A DNA stretch of 64,000 nucleotides from Cunninghamella blakesleeana (lineage: Eukaryota; Mucoromycota; Mucoromycetes; Mucorales; Cunninghamellaceae): NCBI GenBank assembly GCA_017871115.1, contig JAFCIZ010000005.1:434001-498000 (forward strand), in the 5' to 3' direction. The translations under genes and the position numbers were made by a program. This document shows positions 15,401 to 27,318 of this stretch, in pieces. Within the stretch, counting starts at the first letter, position 1; the number at the start of each line of letters is the position of its first letter. The notes below the pieces were generated by a model that saw nothing but the letters and a program-made list of their open reading frames with translations, searched no databases and was not told where the DNA came from.

Positions 15401-16686
15401 TCTTCTAATGAATATGGCTATACCTCAAGCCAATTCATGAATATCGGTGATAATGGATCTGCTGCTAATGAAAATATGTCTTCTTCAACTTCTACTACTA
15501 CTACCTCCAATAATACAAAGAGACGTGGATCCTTTTCATCTCGTTCTCGTTCTCGATCAAGATCTATTTCTAGTAATCATAATCAATCATTGGATAACTC
15601 TGATAAGCAATCTATTGCTACTAGTACTACTGCTACTACCAACAATCCTGCTGCAAATGGTGCACCTAAATCAAGCAATAGTGAAGAAATTATCAGTAAT
15701 CGCAAACCTTCTGAAGATAAAAATAAACCAAAAGACAAGAAAAAACGTAGTATCATTGATATGAGACTCGGTAAGAGAATTCAATCTGTTTCATCCATGA
15801 ACAATAGTAGTTCTGCTAATTCTATTGCTGAAAAGCAAACCCAAGGTAGCTCCACTCCAGGTAATAAAATTAAAAATTAAAATTAAAAAAAAAGTCTTTA
15901 CTTAAAAAGGAAGAAAGTATCATATGTACTAGTAACTAATATCTCTTTCAAACTTATTTTGTGTTTGTTACACACATAGTTTCCTCAAAGGCTTTATTGG
16001 ATAATGTGTCACTTGCTTCAATGGTAGCACCCTCTTTCTCCTCATTGAATAGTCGACGTGGAAGTGATGCTGCCACTATCTTTAATTACAACGCATCATC
16101 AGTAGATAAAGAAAATGGATTTGGACAAAAGCAAAGAGAACGATGGAATTCTTTGGTAGTGAAATTATGGATTATGTGTACTAGTTCCTTTATTAAATCT
16201 GATCGATTGGATGAAGCTGTTCATGCTATTACTGAAGCAGAAGAAATTGGATTAACTGATGCTGATGTATGGCACCAATTGGGATTATTGTGCCTCCGTG
16301 CTTATGAATTAAATAATAAAACCAATGCTTCTAAATGGAATAAAGATGATCAAGAATATAAAAATAATGAAGAATTATATGATACCGCTTTAGATGCATT
16401 TAAAAAGGCATTAGCTATTCAACCAAACCATGTACCTACTCATGTAGACATGGCTAAAGCTTGGATAGAACATAAAGAAACTCCTCAGTGGGAATTAGCC
16501 GAAGCTCTATTAGATAACACAACAAAATCTTTAGGTTGGGACAATGAAGAAGCTTGGTATTTATTGGCTCTTGCTCATCGTCATCGTAAAAGTTTAGAAA
16601 GATCAAAAGAATGTTTATTATATGCTTTACAATTATCTGAAACAAAACCTTTACGTTCTTTCAAAATCTTACCAAGATTTGTTTAA
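12494..16686 (+). CDS. TPR protein of the YPP1/TTC7 family
   Basis: In yeast and animals this family works with Efr3 to place phosphatidylinositol 4-kinase (Stt4/PI4KA) at the plasma membrane. Eight exons (12494-12611, 12772-13109, 13240-13547, 13649-13831, 13938-14157, 14274-14754, 14862-15860, 15980-16686) give about 965 residues. The N-terminus is MDTKSEHAFKELDKARANGQ. TPR-like helical pairs occur throughout, for example ARIYFESGRYKKALESLERL and LDAFKKALAIQPNHVPTHVD. The C-terminal block ends SLGWDNEEAWYLLALAHRHR and LRSFKILPRF, which fits the family. A Ser/Arg-rich linker (about residues 560-700, including SRSRSRSRSIS) interrupts the repeats. Assignment rests on recognised C-terminal pattern and TPR architecture, so a related TPR scaffold is possible. 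Confidence 0.8.
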
Positions 16687-17013
16687 AAAAAATCTTTTTT
16701 AGGTTTTTTTATATATCATTTTTCTTTTTTCTTTTTTTAAAAAAAAAATTGTTAAAATCTTTTAATTTTATTATAATTATAATTTTTTTATATACGTTTT
16801 TCATTACTTTTTCTTTTTTTAGTTATATTAATATTCGTTTTTTAATAATTTATTTTTACAATACATTCATACATATATATATAAAAAATATCATTTTACA
16901 TTATACATAAAAATATATATTTTTTATTATTATTAAAAATACATAAAAATTATTACTCATAAAAAAAAAGGCATAATGAAATGGTCCATATTATACATAT
17001 TTATAAAAATATT

Positions 17014-18299
17014 TTAAGATTCATAAAACCAAGATAAATTGGAATCCAATTGTCGTAAATGATTAAAAGAAGAGGATGATGATGTTGATGATGATTGAGA
17101 AGAAGTGGAAGAAGCTGAAGATTGAGGAGGAGAATGAGCATCAGGCATAAAAAATGAAGGTAAATCATGATCCAAGATATAAGTAAATGGATCTTTTGGT
17201 ATAGTGATAGAAGCATTTGTGGAAATGGAAGTTGGATTTGTAGATAATAATTGGGTTGGTTGATCATCTGTAGGAATAATTAAAGCGGCTATAGAAGTAG
17301 GTGGGGTTGTTGGTGGAGAATGTTGGTGTTGTTGTTGATGATGGTTATTGGATAATATATTAGATAATGAATATTTAGATGTAGAGTAAAATGTAGATAA
17401 ATTATTACCATTATTATTTGGATGTTGGTTAGTGTGATTATTGTTATTATTTATATTTATATTTAATGATAATGTAGATTTTTTTGAATTTATTGATGAT
17501 GAATCGGAGGAAGATTTATAATAATTTAATTGCTGTTGTTGTTGTTGTAGTTGCTGTTGTTGACGACGTTTTGTAGATTGGCGTGTATTTTTAATTTGAT
17601 TCCACCTTGTTCTACATTGACGTTGAGTTCTACTTGGAATACAATCAGCCACGCGAATCCAGCAGCATCCAACTTTTAAAATAGCTTCATGCAATAATTC
17701 ATCTTCATATTTATCCCATCTTCCTTTACGTATCATAGGGTCTAGAGCTTCTGTATACCTTGATTGGCATTGAACACTTGTACGATTAGGTATACAATCA
17801 GCAATTTGATTCCATGGTAATTCAGAAACTGTTATCTTTTTCTTTAAATATGTTTGTACAGCTTCTAATAGGATTTCATCTTCTTCTGTTGACCATCTAC
17901 CTTTATGTACGTTTGAACTAAAAATAAAAGTATAAAAAAATATGATTTTATATTAATAAATAGATATATATTTTCTTTTTCTTTTTCTTTTTTTTGAAAT
18001 AATAATAATAATAATAATAATAATAATTGTGATTATGATATTCTTTTTTTATTTCTATTTATATTATTTTATAATTACGTTAATCCATGCCATCTGGTAC
18101 TACATTGGGCAGGAGATCTAAATACATGCTTTGCTACAAGCGTCCATTTATGTGATCCATACTTTTTAACTGCGTCCACCAGTAATTTATCTTCTTCTTC
18201 TGTCCATCTGCAATATGATTGTCGTGTTCCTTCTTTTTTAAATACTGAAAAACTGTTGAAATAAGACACGTTTGATGGCGATGATGATGCTGCATCCAT
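17014..18299 (-). CDS. Three-repeat MYB/SANT DNA-binding protein
   Basis: Two exons (18079-18299 and 17014-17917) give about 374 residues. Three MYB repeats lie in the first 190 residues: R1 at CRWTEEEDKLLVDAVKKYGS and SPAQCSTRWHGL; R2 at KGRWSTEEDEILLEAVQ and TSVQCQSRY; R3 at KGRWDKYEDELLHEAILKVG and QRQCRTRWNQIK. The helix-spacing tryptophans are largely kept. Residues after 190 are Gln, Asn, Ser and Pro rich, a typical activation region, and end LRQLDSNLSWFYES. It is probably a nuclear transcription factor of the c-Myb/Bas1 type. Targets are unknown. Translating only from the ATG near 17736 would lose R1 and R2. Confidence 0.88.
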
Positions 18300-18493
18300 T
18301 AGTTGAATATTTATAATGACTTTTCTATAAAGTAATTAATTTTTTTTTAAATAAAAGTACAAGAGATTGGTAAGTAAAATTATATTAAAAAGAAAAAAAG
18401 CAATGGGAAAAGAAAAGAAAAAGAAAAGAAAAAAATGACAAGGAGATCGAGACAGAATATATAAATATAAATATGCTTTACCCCAACATTAGG

Positions 18494-18531
<38 letters not shown>

Positions 18532-21500
18532 GAATAATAAAAATAATCAAGGTATTTTTACTTTTTTCAATGTATCTCGGTCGGCTTACTAAATAAGTTA
18601 TTACCCGCGTAAACAAGGCTAAATTTGTTGGAAAACGTGCTTGCAATAATGGAATATTTCTTTTTATAAATATAAACTGTAAATCTTTATTTTATCGATA
18701 ATGTTGAAGCAAAACTATAATACAACAATAATGATGATAATGATATTAAAAATAAAAATGAGAATATCAACACTAATATATAAAGTTATTAGCAAATGAT
18801 TGTTTTTTATAAATATATATATATATATAAAGTTTGTTATTTTTTAGATACGATCAGGATGTTTAAAAAAACAATTAAGAAATTTTGATCATCATAGATA
18901 TTTTTTTTTTTTCATCATTAAATGTTTTTAATGCCTTTCCTGGGAAAATAAATTTAATATTAACCTATCAGTTTTATTTAAATTAGTGTATACTGCATAA
19001 AAAGAATGACTTTCTCCATACCCCACTTTTTAAAAATAAAAATGAAAAAAAAAAAAATGAAAATAGATTAAATTATTATATATTTCCTTATAATATTTAT
19101 GAACCTTATATATATATGCATATATATAATGGTCTTTTTTTTTCTTCAAAGGTGTATAAATATACTGATAAGCCTTTTTTTTTTAAAATAAAATAAAATA
19201 AAATAAAATAAAAATATAAAGTATATTTTCTATTTTATATATGTGAACTATTTTATCTTACCTTTTGAACATAGCTGGTTTTCAATTTGCTTACAAAGAA
19301 AATGTCATAATTTGGCCTATCCACGTTCAAAATAGGTTATTCGTTATGCGTGTATTCATCTTCTTATTTTTTTGTCAGGATATAATTTGTATTTCTTTAA
19401 CGATTATTGTCTTTTTGGAGATATGACATAAAAATGATGATAGTTTATTCTTAAATGGTGTTTCCTTTTTTTTTTTTTTGATGAATTCATTCTCAGTATC
19501 AGATTAAATGGATATAACCTATAAACATAAAAGAAGAAATTTAAGACCTGTTTTTTATATATGATGTTTTTTTATTTATTTATTAAGGTGGTATCTTTCC
19601 CAGATCTTTCTTTTATTTCTATATTTATAACCTTTTTTATTTATTTATCATTTTACATATAACCCATTGTAAGCTTGGTGTTATTTTATATGGTCAAAGT
19701 TTTTTTTTCTTGTACCACTTGTCCATTTCAACTTTTTTGTATTGCCATATTTGAAACCTGATTTATATTGTTTCATTTATTACTGGATAAAGCACCGTTT
19801 TATTGTGATTATGTAATGGCTGAACTAGTAGCTTTGAATTTTACTATATTGAGCACCACCATTATTTAATATAGAATAGAAATAAATAAAAAATAATTAA
19901 ATTATATTAGTGTACGTTAGTTACGCGTATTTTTATTTAATAATATTATATTTATTAAGTGCATTGCTTGCCTTCCTTTCTGCTTCTTTGTTTAAAAGCA
20001 AGAAAGCGTTTATGTATAATGGTTAATTTGTACTTGGCCAATTTCAATCGTGGAAAACTTTTATTTATTCATATTGATATTCAATCGATGTAGTAAAGAT
20101 AAATGAGCAATTGCTATCGAAATAAATTAAACAGGAAATTTAATATAACAATAAAATTTAATAGTGAAATTAAATATTTGAATTATTTAATCGATATTTT
20201 ATATAAAACTGGATAAAAATAATAAAAAAAGAAGAAAAAATTAAAAAAAAAAAAAAAAAAATTGACATCTAAAAAAAATCAAAGTATAGAAAAATAAAAT
20301 GAAACTCAGCAACATTTAAAAAGAGCCTCCAACCATCAAAAATTTAAAACATTGAATCATCAATTCTTAACTAAAATAAAAAGAAAATTGATTATTTCAA
20401 TTTAGTTTTTTATTAATTTCATTTAATTCTCATCGATACATATTTGAGTATTTATATGTATTTTTAAAAATAAAATAAAACAAAATAAAATACATTGAAC
20501 AATGCCAAATAAAAAAAGAAACAATGTAAAAAAAAGGGTATTGGAGCTCACCTATTAGTTGATTTCTTCTGGCCATAAAAAAATCCACAAATTACACATA
20601 GAAAAAAAGAATCATGTGCATTATTTTTTGATATTATTATAAGAAATCGTGTTTTCTTTTTCAAAGCACTTTTTTTATTGCCATTTCTTTTTTCTTTTAG
20701 TTCATTTATTGATTACCTTTTAATTATATAATTAAAAAAATACTGGAAAGATAAAAGATAATTAATTATTTGCTTGTTATAAAAATAATAATTCAAAGTA
20801 GAATTTATTTAAAAATTATAAAAAATAAATCCCAATGGGGAATCCTGCTATACCTCATTGAAACGTAAAATAATATATGTGGCAGAGGCAAAATATATTA
20901 AAAATTCAAAATATAGGCGTATATTCAAACATAATTAAAATTAAATAAGAACAATAAACAGCTATTTAAACAAATTGTAAAAATTTCTTTACAACTTTAG
21001 GGATGGTTTCCGAGATAATATACTTTTGAAATATAGTATTATATATAAAAGCTATATCATTTAAAAAAATTGCATAATATTCGGATTTGACTTAATATGA
21101 AAGAGATGTAAAATAATTTGGATGTAAAGATATATCATAATCCTAACAGTCTTATGATTATGTACCAATTTAAAAAAAATTATAGTTCTTTTTTTTAAAA
21201 AACAAAAACCATAGTAACTGGGCTCTTAATTACTGAAAAATAAACAAATATCGAAACTATATGCTTCTACTTACATTAGTCCAAAAAAAATTAAATCTAC
21301 CCTTTTCTGCATAAAATGACCACCTTATAATAAATTTTAAAACTACTTCGTGATTATTGCCCTTAACAATAGCTGATAATCATAATAATTTATAGACTCA
21401 TTAATGAGTATTGTCCACATACTGCATTACAATATGATTATTGATACCTTTTAAATAAGTAAAGATCACTAATTTTTTTTTTTTTTTTTACTTTTATCTA

Positions 21501-22920
21501 CTATCAATTATTTTTTACTACATTCTCAATTTAATTTTTACGTAATAAATAATATAATTAAATATTAACTATTATTATTTTTATAATTATAAAATAGATG
21601 TTCAAATAAAAAAGCTCCATTTTATCTAATTAATTATTGTAATAAAAAATGGACTTTAGAGTACTGAAAAAAATTGAATTTTTAGCAAAAAAAAAAAAAA
21701 AAAAAAGGATTGTGCTCATTTTTTTAATAATAAAAAAGTATATAATGATACAAATATATCAAAAAATAAAACCACTATTACAAAAAAAAAAATCGTAAAT
21801 TCGTATCTCTATTTGTTACAACTGTATTTTTATTTAATAATACCACTAAAATAATAATAATAATAATAATAATAGTAATAAATAAAAATAGCAATAAATG
21901 TAAGCATCATTAATTTAATACTTACTAAATACACTGTATAGCCTAAATATCTGCATTTATTACATTAAAGTAAATTTCGTCAACCTATTAAAAAATATTA
22001 CTATACTGGATATATATTAGCTTGATTAATTATCATGTACTATTTGTTAGATTGCTTTAGATGCTGCATATGCTTCTAAATAAAAGATACCAGTTTTCTT
22101 TTTTTATAACATTTATTGATATTTCTTTTTAAACAATTAAGTTTAGGCTGTGTTCCATGCCAGTACCTTTTAAAAATGTAAATGGGTTCACTGACTTGTT
22201 TTACTATTGTTAAGTATTATAATTATCTAAAATACCACAATATCAATATTTAATATATAAATTTCGAATATATTTTAAATACTTGAAATGGCTAAAACTA
22301 GCAGAGTATAGTATTTTTTATTAATAAATGTTGTGAAATTAGAACTGAATATGTTGAATAAAATGTAATTAGAACTGAATAGCACCCATTATTGTGTAAT
22401 AAAAAGAGTATTGAACCAAAACTTGGAATTCAAAAAACCAGTACTTTTCAGTTCTTTATTTAAATTCAAAAAACTTTAAAAAATTTAATTCTTTTTTTAT
22501 TACCGTATAAATCTAAATAATAGCAATAAAAAAAAACAGAATCAATAATAGGAGTAGGTATAATATGCGGTCTATTATTATAATCACATTATTTTATTTT
22601 GTTTTATTTTTTCGGAAAAATATCATTTTTTGTTGAACCTAAATGATTAAAAATAAAAGTCAATCCCAAAAAATACTAATTAATATCCCTTTTTTCGTTT
22701 TTTTTTTTTTTTTTTGTAATATTGATCAAACTGTATTTTTTTTAGTTAAGCATATACATAATATATATATATATATATTAAAAGTTATGATGATCAGAAT
22801 TGATGGTTATATAGTTAATAAATTAAAAATAAATTTAAAACAAATTTCAGTTTTCTTTTTTTATAGGAGTTACTTTTTATATGATTAAAGGTATGAAAGG
22901 TATATGTGAAACTGAAAAAG
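18300..22920. other. Long gene-poor AT-rich region
   Basis: About 4.6 kb without a supportable gene. It contains poly-A and poly-T runs, including an uninterrupted run of 33 A at 18497-18529, (TA)n patches and many stop codons in all frames. A GC-richer patch around 18570-18630 sits just upstream of the MYB gene and may be its promoter. A short direct duplication containing AATTAGAACTGAATA occurs near 22338 and 22366. No transposase, reverse transcriptase or RNA gene could be recognised. Confidence 0.6.
18497..18529. repeat. Poly-A tract (33 nt)
   Basis: Uninterrupted run of 33 adenines upstream of the MYB gene. Homopolymer slippage or assembly error in length is likely here. Confidence 0.9.
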
Positions 22921-24449
22921 TTAATATTTTTTTTCTTCTTCGTCTACGATAGCTTTTTTCCAATAAAGTTTGCGTTTGAATAAAAGAGAAACATGTACAA
23001 GAGCCAATAGTACTAGATTGATTACAAAAAATTTAAAAATGAAAAGGGAAAGATGAATAAAAATAAAGGGAAATTATAATAATAATAATAATCGTTTATA
23101 TGTATATATGTATATACTATTTTTACCTGGTACTTCAATAAGAGGCTCAATTGTAGCAGCTAAGGCTTGTTCAGAAGCAATACCATAAGTTCCAATAGCT
23201 ACAGCAATGGCCAATTCAAAATTATTACTACCAGCAGTAAAAGATTGTGTAACAATCAATGCATAATCCACGCCCATAGCTTTCAAGATGAAAAAGGTCA
23301 AGAAAAACATGATTATAAAATAAACAAAAAGTGGTACAGCCACACGGCACACAGAACCAATATTTTCAATAATATGGCGACCTTGATTTGCAAACATGAC
23401 AATAATAGTATAAATTAACCCAATTAAAGCCAAAGGGCCAAAATGGGGTAAAAAGGTTTGATCATACCATGTACTACCTTTTAATTTACGAAGGCTAAAA
23501 CGAGTGATTATACCAGCTACTAAAGGAATACCTAAATAAATTAAGACTGATTGAGCCACAGGCCAAATAAGGTTATCTATATCAGCGCTACCAGAAGATG
23601 TAGTTGCACCAAACCAACTTGGGATCACATTAATAAATAAGACAGCATAAGGAGAAAACAGAGCGATTTGTAAAATAGAATTAATAGCCACTAAAATAGC
23701 GCAATAATTAGGATCACCACCAGCTAATTGATTCCAAATCATTACCATTGCAATACATCTTGCTAACCCAACCATGATTACACCGGTACGGAACCCAGGT
23801 AAGTCAGGTAAAGTAGCCCAAGCTAAAGCTGTCATAACAATAGGCCCAATGATCCAATTTGATACAATGGATATTAAGATTTGAAACCAAACACGGCGAT
23901 CAGATAAAATCATGGGTAATTGTTCGTACTGCACTTTACAAAGCACAGGATACATCATCACTAATAATCCAATAGCTATAGGAACAGACACTGACCCAAA
24001 TTGAACCGTTTCAAAAGAATGTTGTACATTAGGAACAAAATAACCTATGATTACACCAACTATCATAGCTAATAATATCCATACCACTAAGAATCTGTCT
24101 AAAATACCAAGTTGTTTTATTAAACCTAATAATAAAATATCAAAATAAAAAAAAGCAAGATATAAAAAGTTTTGTTATATGTTATATTAATAATCATATC
24201 AAATGATATACATGTATAGTTTTCATTTTTTTTAAAATAATACGATTCTATTCTTTATTTTATTGATTATGTTCTATATATATAATGATATTTACCAGTT
24301 GTATTAGCTGCTGTAGAGATATTTACCATTGCTTGGTAATCAGAAGGTTTTTTCGTACAGTGGGCAAATTTGCATTCGTCTGTTATATAACATATTTCTT
24401 GAGTTGATGGTAATTGCTCTACAATTTTGGGTTGAACATTATCAGGCAT
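22921..24449 (-). CDS. ACR3: Arsenite efflux transporter ACR3
   Basis: Plasma-membrane arsenite exporter of the bile/arsenite/riboflavin transporter superfamily. Three exons (24296-24449, 23127-24125, 22921-23012) give 414 residues. About ten hydrophobic segments are visible, beginning with LDRFLVVWILLAMIVGVIIG. The family blocks MMYPVLCKVQYEQLP, FRTGVIMVGLARCIAMVMIW and FTAGSNNFELAIAVAIGTYG are present; the first two carry the membrane cysteines associated with arsenite transport. The last exon adds the final segment VPVLLALVHVSLLFKRKLYW. The first exon is a cytosolic leader with three cysteines. It lies immediately downstream of arsC on the same strand and is part of an arsenic cluster with arsH. 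Confidence 0.95.
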
Positions 24450-24839
24450 TATTGAATTAACGAATATTACTGTTAGACTTGTTCAATGAAGTATAACTTA
24501 TTACCTTATTTTATGTAAGTTAATAAAAATGAAAAAAAATGAAAAAAAGGAAATGTGAGATCAAAAAAAATTATTGTCAATTTTTTAAAACTTCGCTTAT
24601 GGTAATCTTCCCCAATCAACAAAATTAGCCAGTCATATAAAAAAAAAGGAAGAATGCACAAGAAAATAATCTAGTGTCTGATATATATATATATAATTAT
24701 CCATATATGGAAACAAAAGATGAGTTTCATCAAGATCATAACAATATTATAAATAATACAAATAATGGTCATAATAATAAATAAAAGCGGATACAAGTAA
24801 TAATAATAATGATAAATCATTATTTATTTGTAATTAATA
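24450..24839. other. Spacer between ACR3 and arsC
   Basis: About 390 bp between the ACR3 start codon and the arsC stop codon. It holds a CCAAT motif (about 24611), (TA)n sequence and ACAAT/ATAAT-rich repeats. It should contain the arsC 3' end and the ACR3 promoter. No additional coding frame is evident. Confidence 0.5.
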
Positions 24840-25250
24840 TTAATATTGATTTGTTTCTATATATTCTTTAATAAGAGACTCAATATAGTTATGAATATCA
24901 ATAGTTCCTTTATAATCACTATTTTTTGGGTCAGGAATTTTCCAGTCAATGATTTTAACTCCAGGAACATAAGGACACTTTTCGTTACAACCCATAGTAA
25001 CAATTGTATCAACTGTCTTGGCTAACTCTGCTGTTAATAAGGTAGGCTCTACTTGACTAAGATCTATATCATGTAATTCATTCATAGCTTGAACAACATT
25101 AGGATGAACGTGATCAGCTGGCTCAGTACCTGCTGAAATACCTTTTACATTGGATTTGGTTTTATATTTATTAAATAAAGCAGAAGCCATTTGTGATCTA
25201 CCTGCATTATGTATACAAGCAAACATAATAATAATTTCTTTATCAGCCAT
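24840..25250 (-). CDS. arsC: Arsenate reductase ArsC, low-molecular-weight phosphatase type
   Basis: Reduces arsenate to arsenite for export. It is a single-exon gene of 136 residues with the LMW-PTP fold. The phosphate-binding P-loop is CIHNAGRS (C-x5-R) at residues 11-18. The relay cysteines lie in VTMGCNEKCPYVPG, and the general-acid loop reads DWKIPDP. GISAGTEPADHVHPNVVQAM is also typical. This is the prokaryotic ArsC class; fungi usually use the unrelated rhodanese-type Acr2. The HNAGRSQMA loop resembles actinobacterial or archaeal enzymes more than the staphylococcal one. It lacks introns, unlike ACR3 and ArsH beside it, and diverges from arsH. Transfer from a prokaryote is a reasonable inference that needs a phylogeny. 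Confidence 0.93.
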   Translation of the reverse strand: MADKEIIIMFACIHNAGRSQMASALFNKYKTKSNVKGISAGTEPADHVHPNVVQAMNELHDIDLSQVEPTLLTAELAKTVDTIVTMGCNEKCPYVPGVKIIDWKIPDPKNSDYKGTIDIHNYIESLIKEYIETNQY

Positions 25251-25588
25251 TTTGTAATCAAATACGTAGTGTTATTTACTTTATAAAAAAATATTTAATT
25301 AGTTTGTAATTTAAAAAAATAAAAAAAGTGATCTTCCCAAAAAAAATAGCCTACTTTTCATTTCTCTGTACAAATTAAAAGATCGAATTTTTTATGACTT
25401 TAAATATTTTTTGATTGGGTAGAAATGAATTACTAACAAGTGCGCTATTATTGCCATTAAGCTTTAAGCTTTCTTTTGGTCTGTTTATCTTTTTTACTTT
25501 TTTCTTTTTTTTAAAAAAAAAAACAAGCAATTTGATTTAAGAGATATATAAATAATCATTACCATTATATTCAATATATTATCAAAAT
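25251..25588. promoter_or_regulatory. Divergent arsC/arsH promoter region
   Basis: A 338-bp spacer between the start codons of arsC (minus) and arsH (plus), so both genes must start from here. It contains the duplicated AAGCTTTAAGCTTT at about 25459-25472 and pyrimidine-rich leader sequence near arsH. No binding site could be assigned to a known arsenic-responsive regulator. Joint control by arsenic is expected from the gene order but is inferred. Confidence 0.45.
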
Positions 25589-26623
25589 ATGAATTCTGCA
25601 AAAAATAGCTGGAAACCTTTTCGCTTATTGAGCCAGCAGGCACTTAATGATTGTTGGGTAAGCAAATTGGATCTACCAAAACATGAATCCATCAAGATCT
25701 TAGTATTATACGGCTCATTAAGGCAAAAGTCTTATTCACGGCTATTGGCATATGAATTTGGAAGGCTCTTGGAAAAAATGGGTGCTGATGTTAGAATATA
25801 TAATCCTCAAGGTTTACCTTTAAAAGACGATATCAGTGATAAACATCCAAAAGTACTTGAATTAAGAGAATTAAGCCAATGGTCTGAAGGACAAGTATGG
25901 GTTTCCCCTGAACAACATGGGAATATTACTGGTGTTTTTAAAACTCAAATAGATTGGATCCCGTTATCTTTAGGTAAATTTTAATAAATTAGATCTAAAG
26001 GTTAGATATATAGTTTTATTTAAATGATATTAAAAAAAAACAGCTGCCGCATTTAATGATTATTCATCTCCTTTTTTTTTCTTCCCAAAAAAACATAAAG
26101 GCAGTGTTCGACCTACACAAGTAATATGAGCATATATATAATCATAATAAAAAAAAATAAAAGAAAAAAAATAAAAGAAAAAAATAGTTACCATTTAACC
26201 ATTAGGGTAATATTAATATTTTTTTTGTAAATAACAATAATTATATCTTATAATGTACAACAGGGACGTACTTTAGCTATAGCACAAGTCAATGGTGGAT
26301 CTCAAAGTTTCAATGCAGTAAACACATTAAGAATATTGGGTCGATGGATGAGAATGGTAACTATTCCTAATCAATCATCTATTCCCAAAGCTTGGACTGA
26401 ATTCGATGATCAAGATCGTTTGAAACCTTCATCTTATCGTGATCGTGTAGTAGATGTAGCCGAAGAATTATATAAATTTACACTACTATTAAGACCTCAT
26501 ACTGATTATTTAGTAGATCGTTATAGCGAAAGAAAAGAAAAAGAAACAAATGGTAGACTATTATCTCAAGCCGAAAAAGAAACTCTAAAAAAAGCTGAGA
26601 AAGAAGCCGAAAATGATGATTGA
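25589..26623 (+). CDS. arsH: ArsH-type NADPH-dependent FMN oxidoreductase
   Basis: Flavoprotein with a flavodoxin-like fold, found in arsenic clusters and able in studied members to oxidise organoarsenicals. Three exons (25589-25973, 26101-26120, 26264-26623) give 254 residues. The phosphate loop of the FMN site is [36 protein letters not shown] is the ArsH signature, and the 20-nt middle exon supplies GSVRPTQ, joining to [17 protein letters not shown]. The last block [20 protein letters not shown] is typical. The C-terminal tail is charged and probably helical. It is divergent from arsC. Confidence 0.93.
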
Positions 26624-27318
26624 TATGTTACGGAAATAAAAATTATAGAGAAAATGATTAATACAATAGCTATAGAAATAATAATATAATAATAATAAAC
26701 TATAGAAATAAAATAATTCAAGTTTTGTACTATTACTATTATTACTGTGTATATAGCTTGTTTTGTGTCAAATTTTTCAAAGTTTTTTTTTTTTTTGACA
26801 TGGCTGTGATCAATTCTGCATAATTATTTTGAAACAATATATATATATAATATTATTTCAAGTTAAATCTTTTAAGAAAAGATAAATATACACATATATA
26901 TTGATTAATATAAAAAATAGGGTATATTTAAAATAACCAGTAAACTATTAATATTTTAAAATATTCAACTTAATACTTATTGGTCACAGCAGCAAATATA
27001 ATAATAAATATTATAAAAACAAGTATTATATTAATATCAGCATAAATATTTTTTACATTTTATTTACATTACCTTTTATCAATTAGATCCTAAGTTATAT
27101 TTTACAATTTTTTATTATTTTTATTATTTTAAAATCAACAGGTGCATGTGTGAATAGAATAATACAATTACAATCACCAATTTTTATTATTATTACGTAT
27201 ATATAATCGTTAAATAAAAATAAAAGGGGCTAAAAAACAAATAGCAAACATTTATAGTAAAGCATGTATAATATTAGTTTATAATAATATAATTCTTTGT
27301 ACAAACTAACACTCAAAT
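26624..27318. other. AT-rich convergent 3' spacer
   Basis: About 700 bp between the converging 3' ends of arsH and the CNOT11 gene. It is made of AT-rich simple sequence with ATAATA and (TA)n patches. Nothing coding or structured was recognised. Confidence 0.55.

Noticed and set aside
18380..18646. 88-residue minus-strand ORF upstream of MYB
   Set aside because: It is mainly translation of the poly-A tract as poly-Phe.
22643..22888. Small ORF next to ACR3
   Set aside because: Low-complexity Phe/Lys/Asn translation of AT-rich DNA with no recognisable motif.
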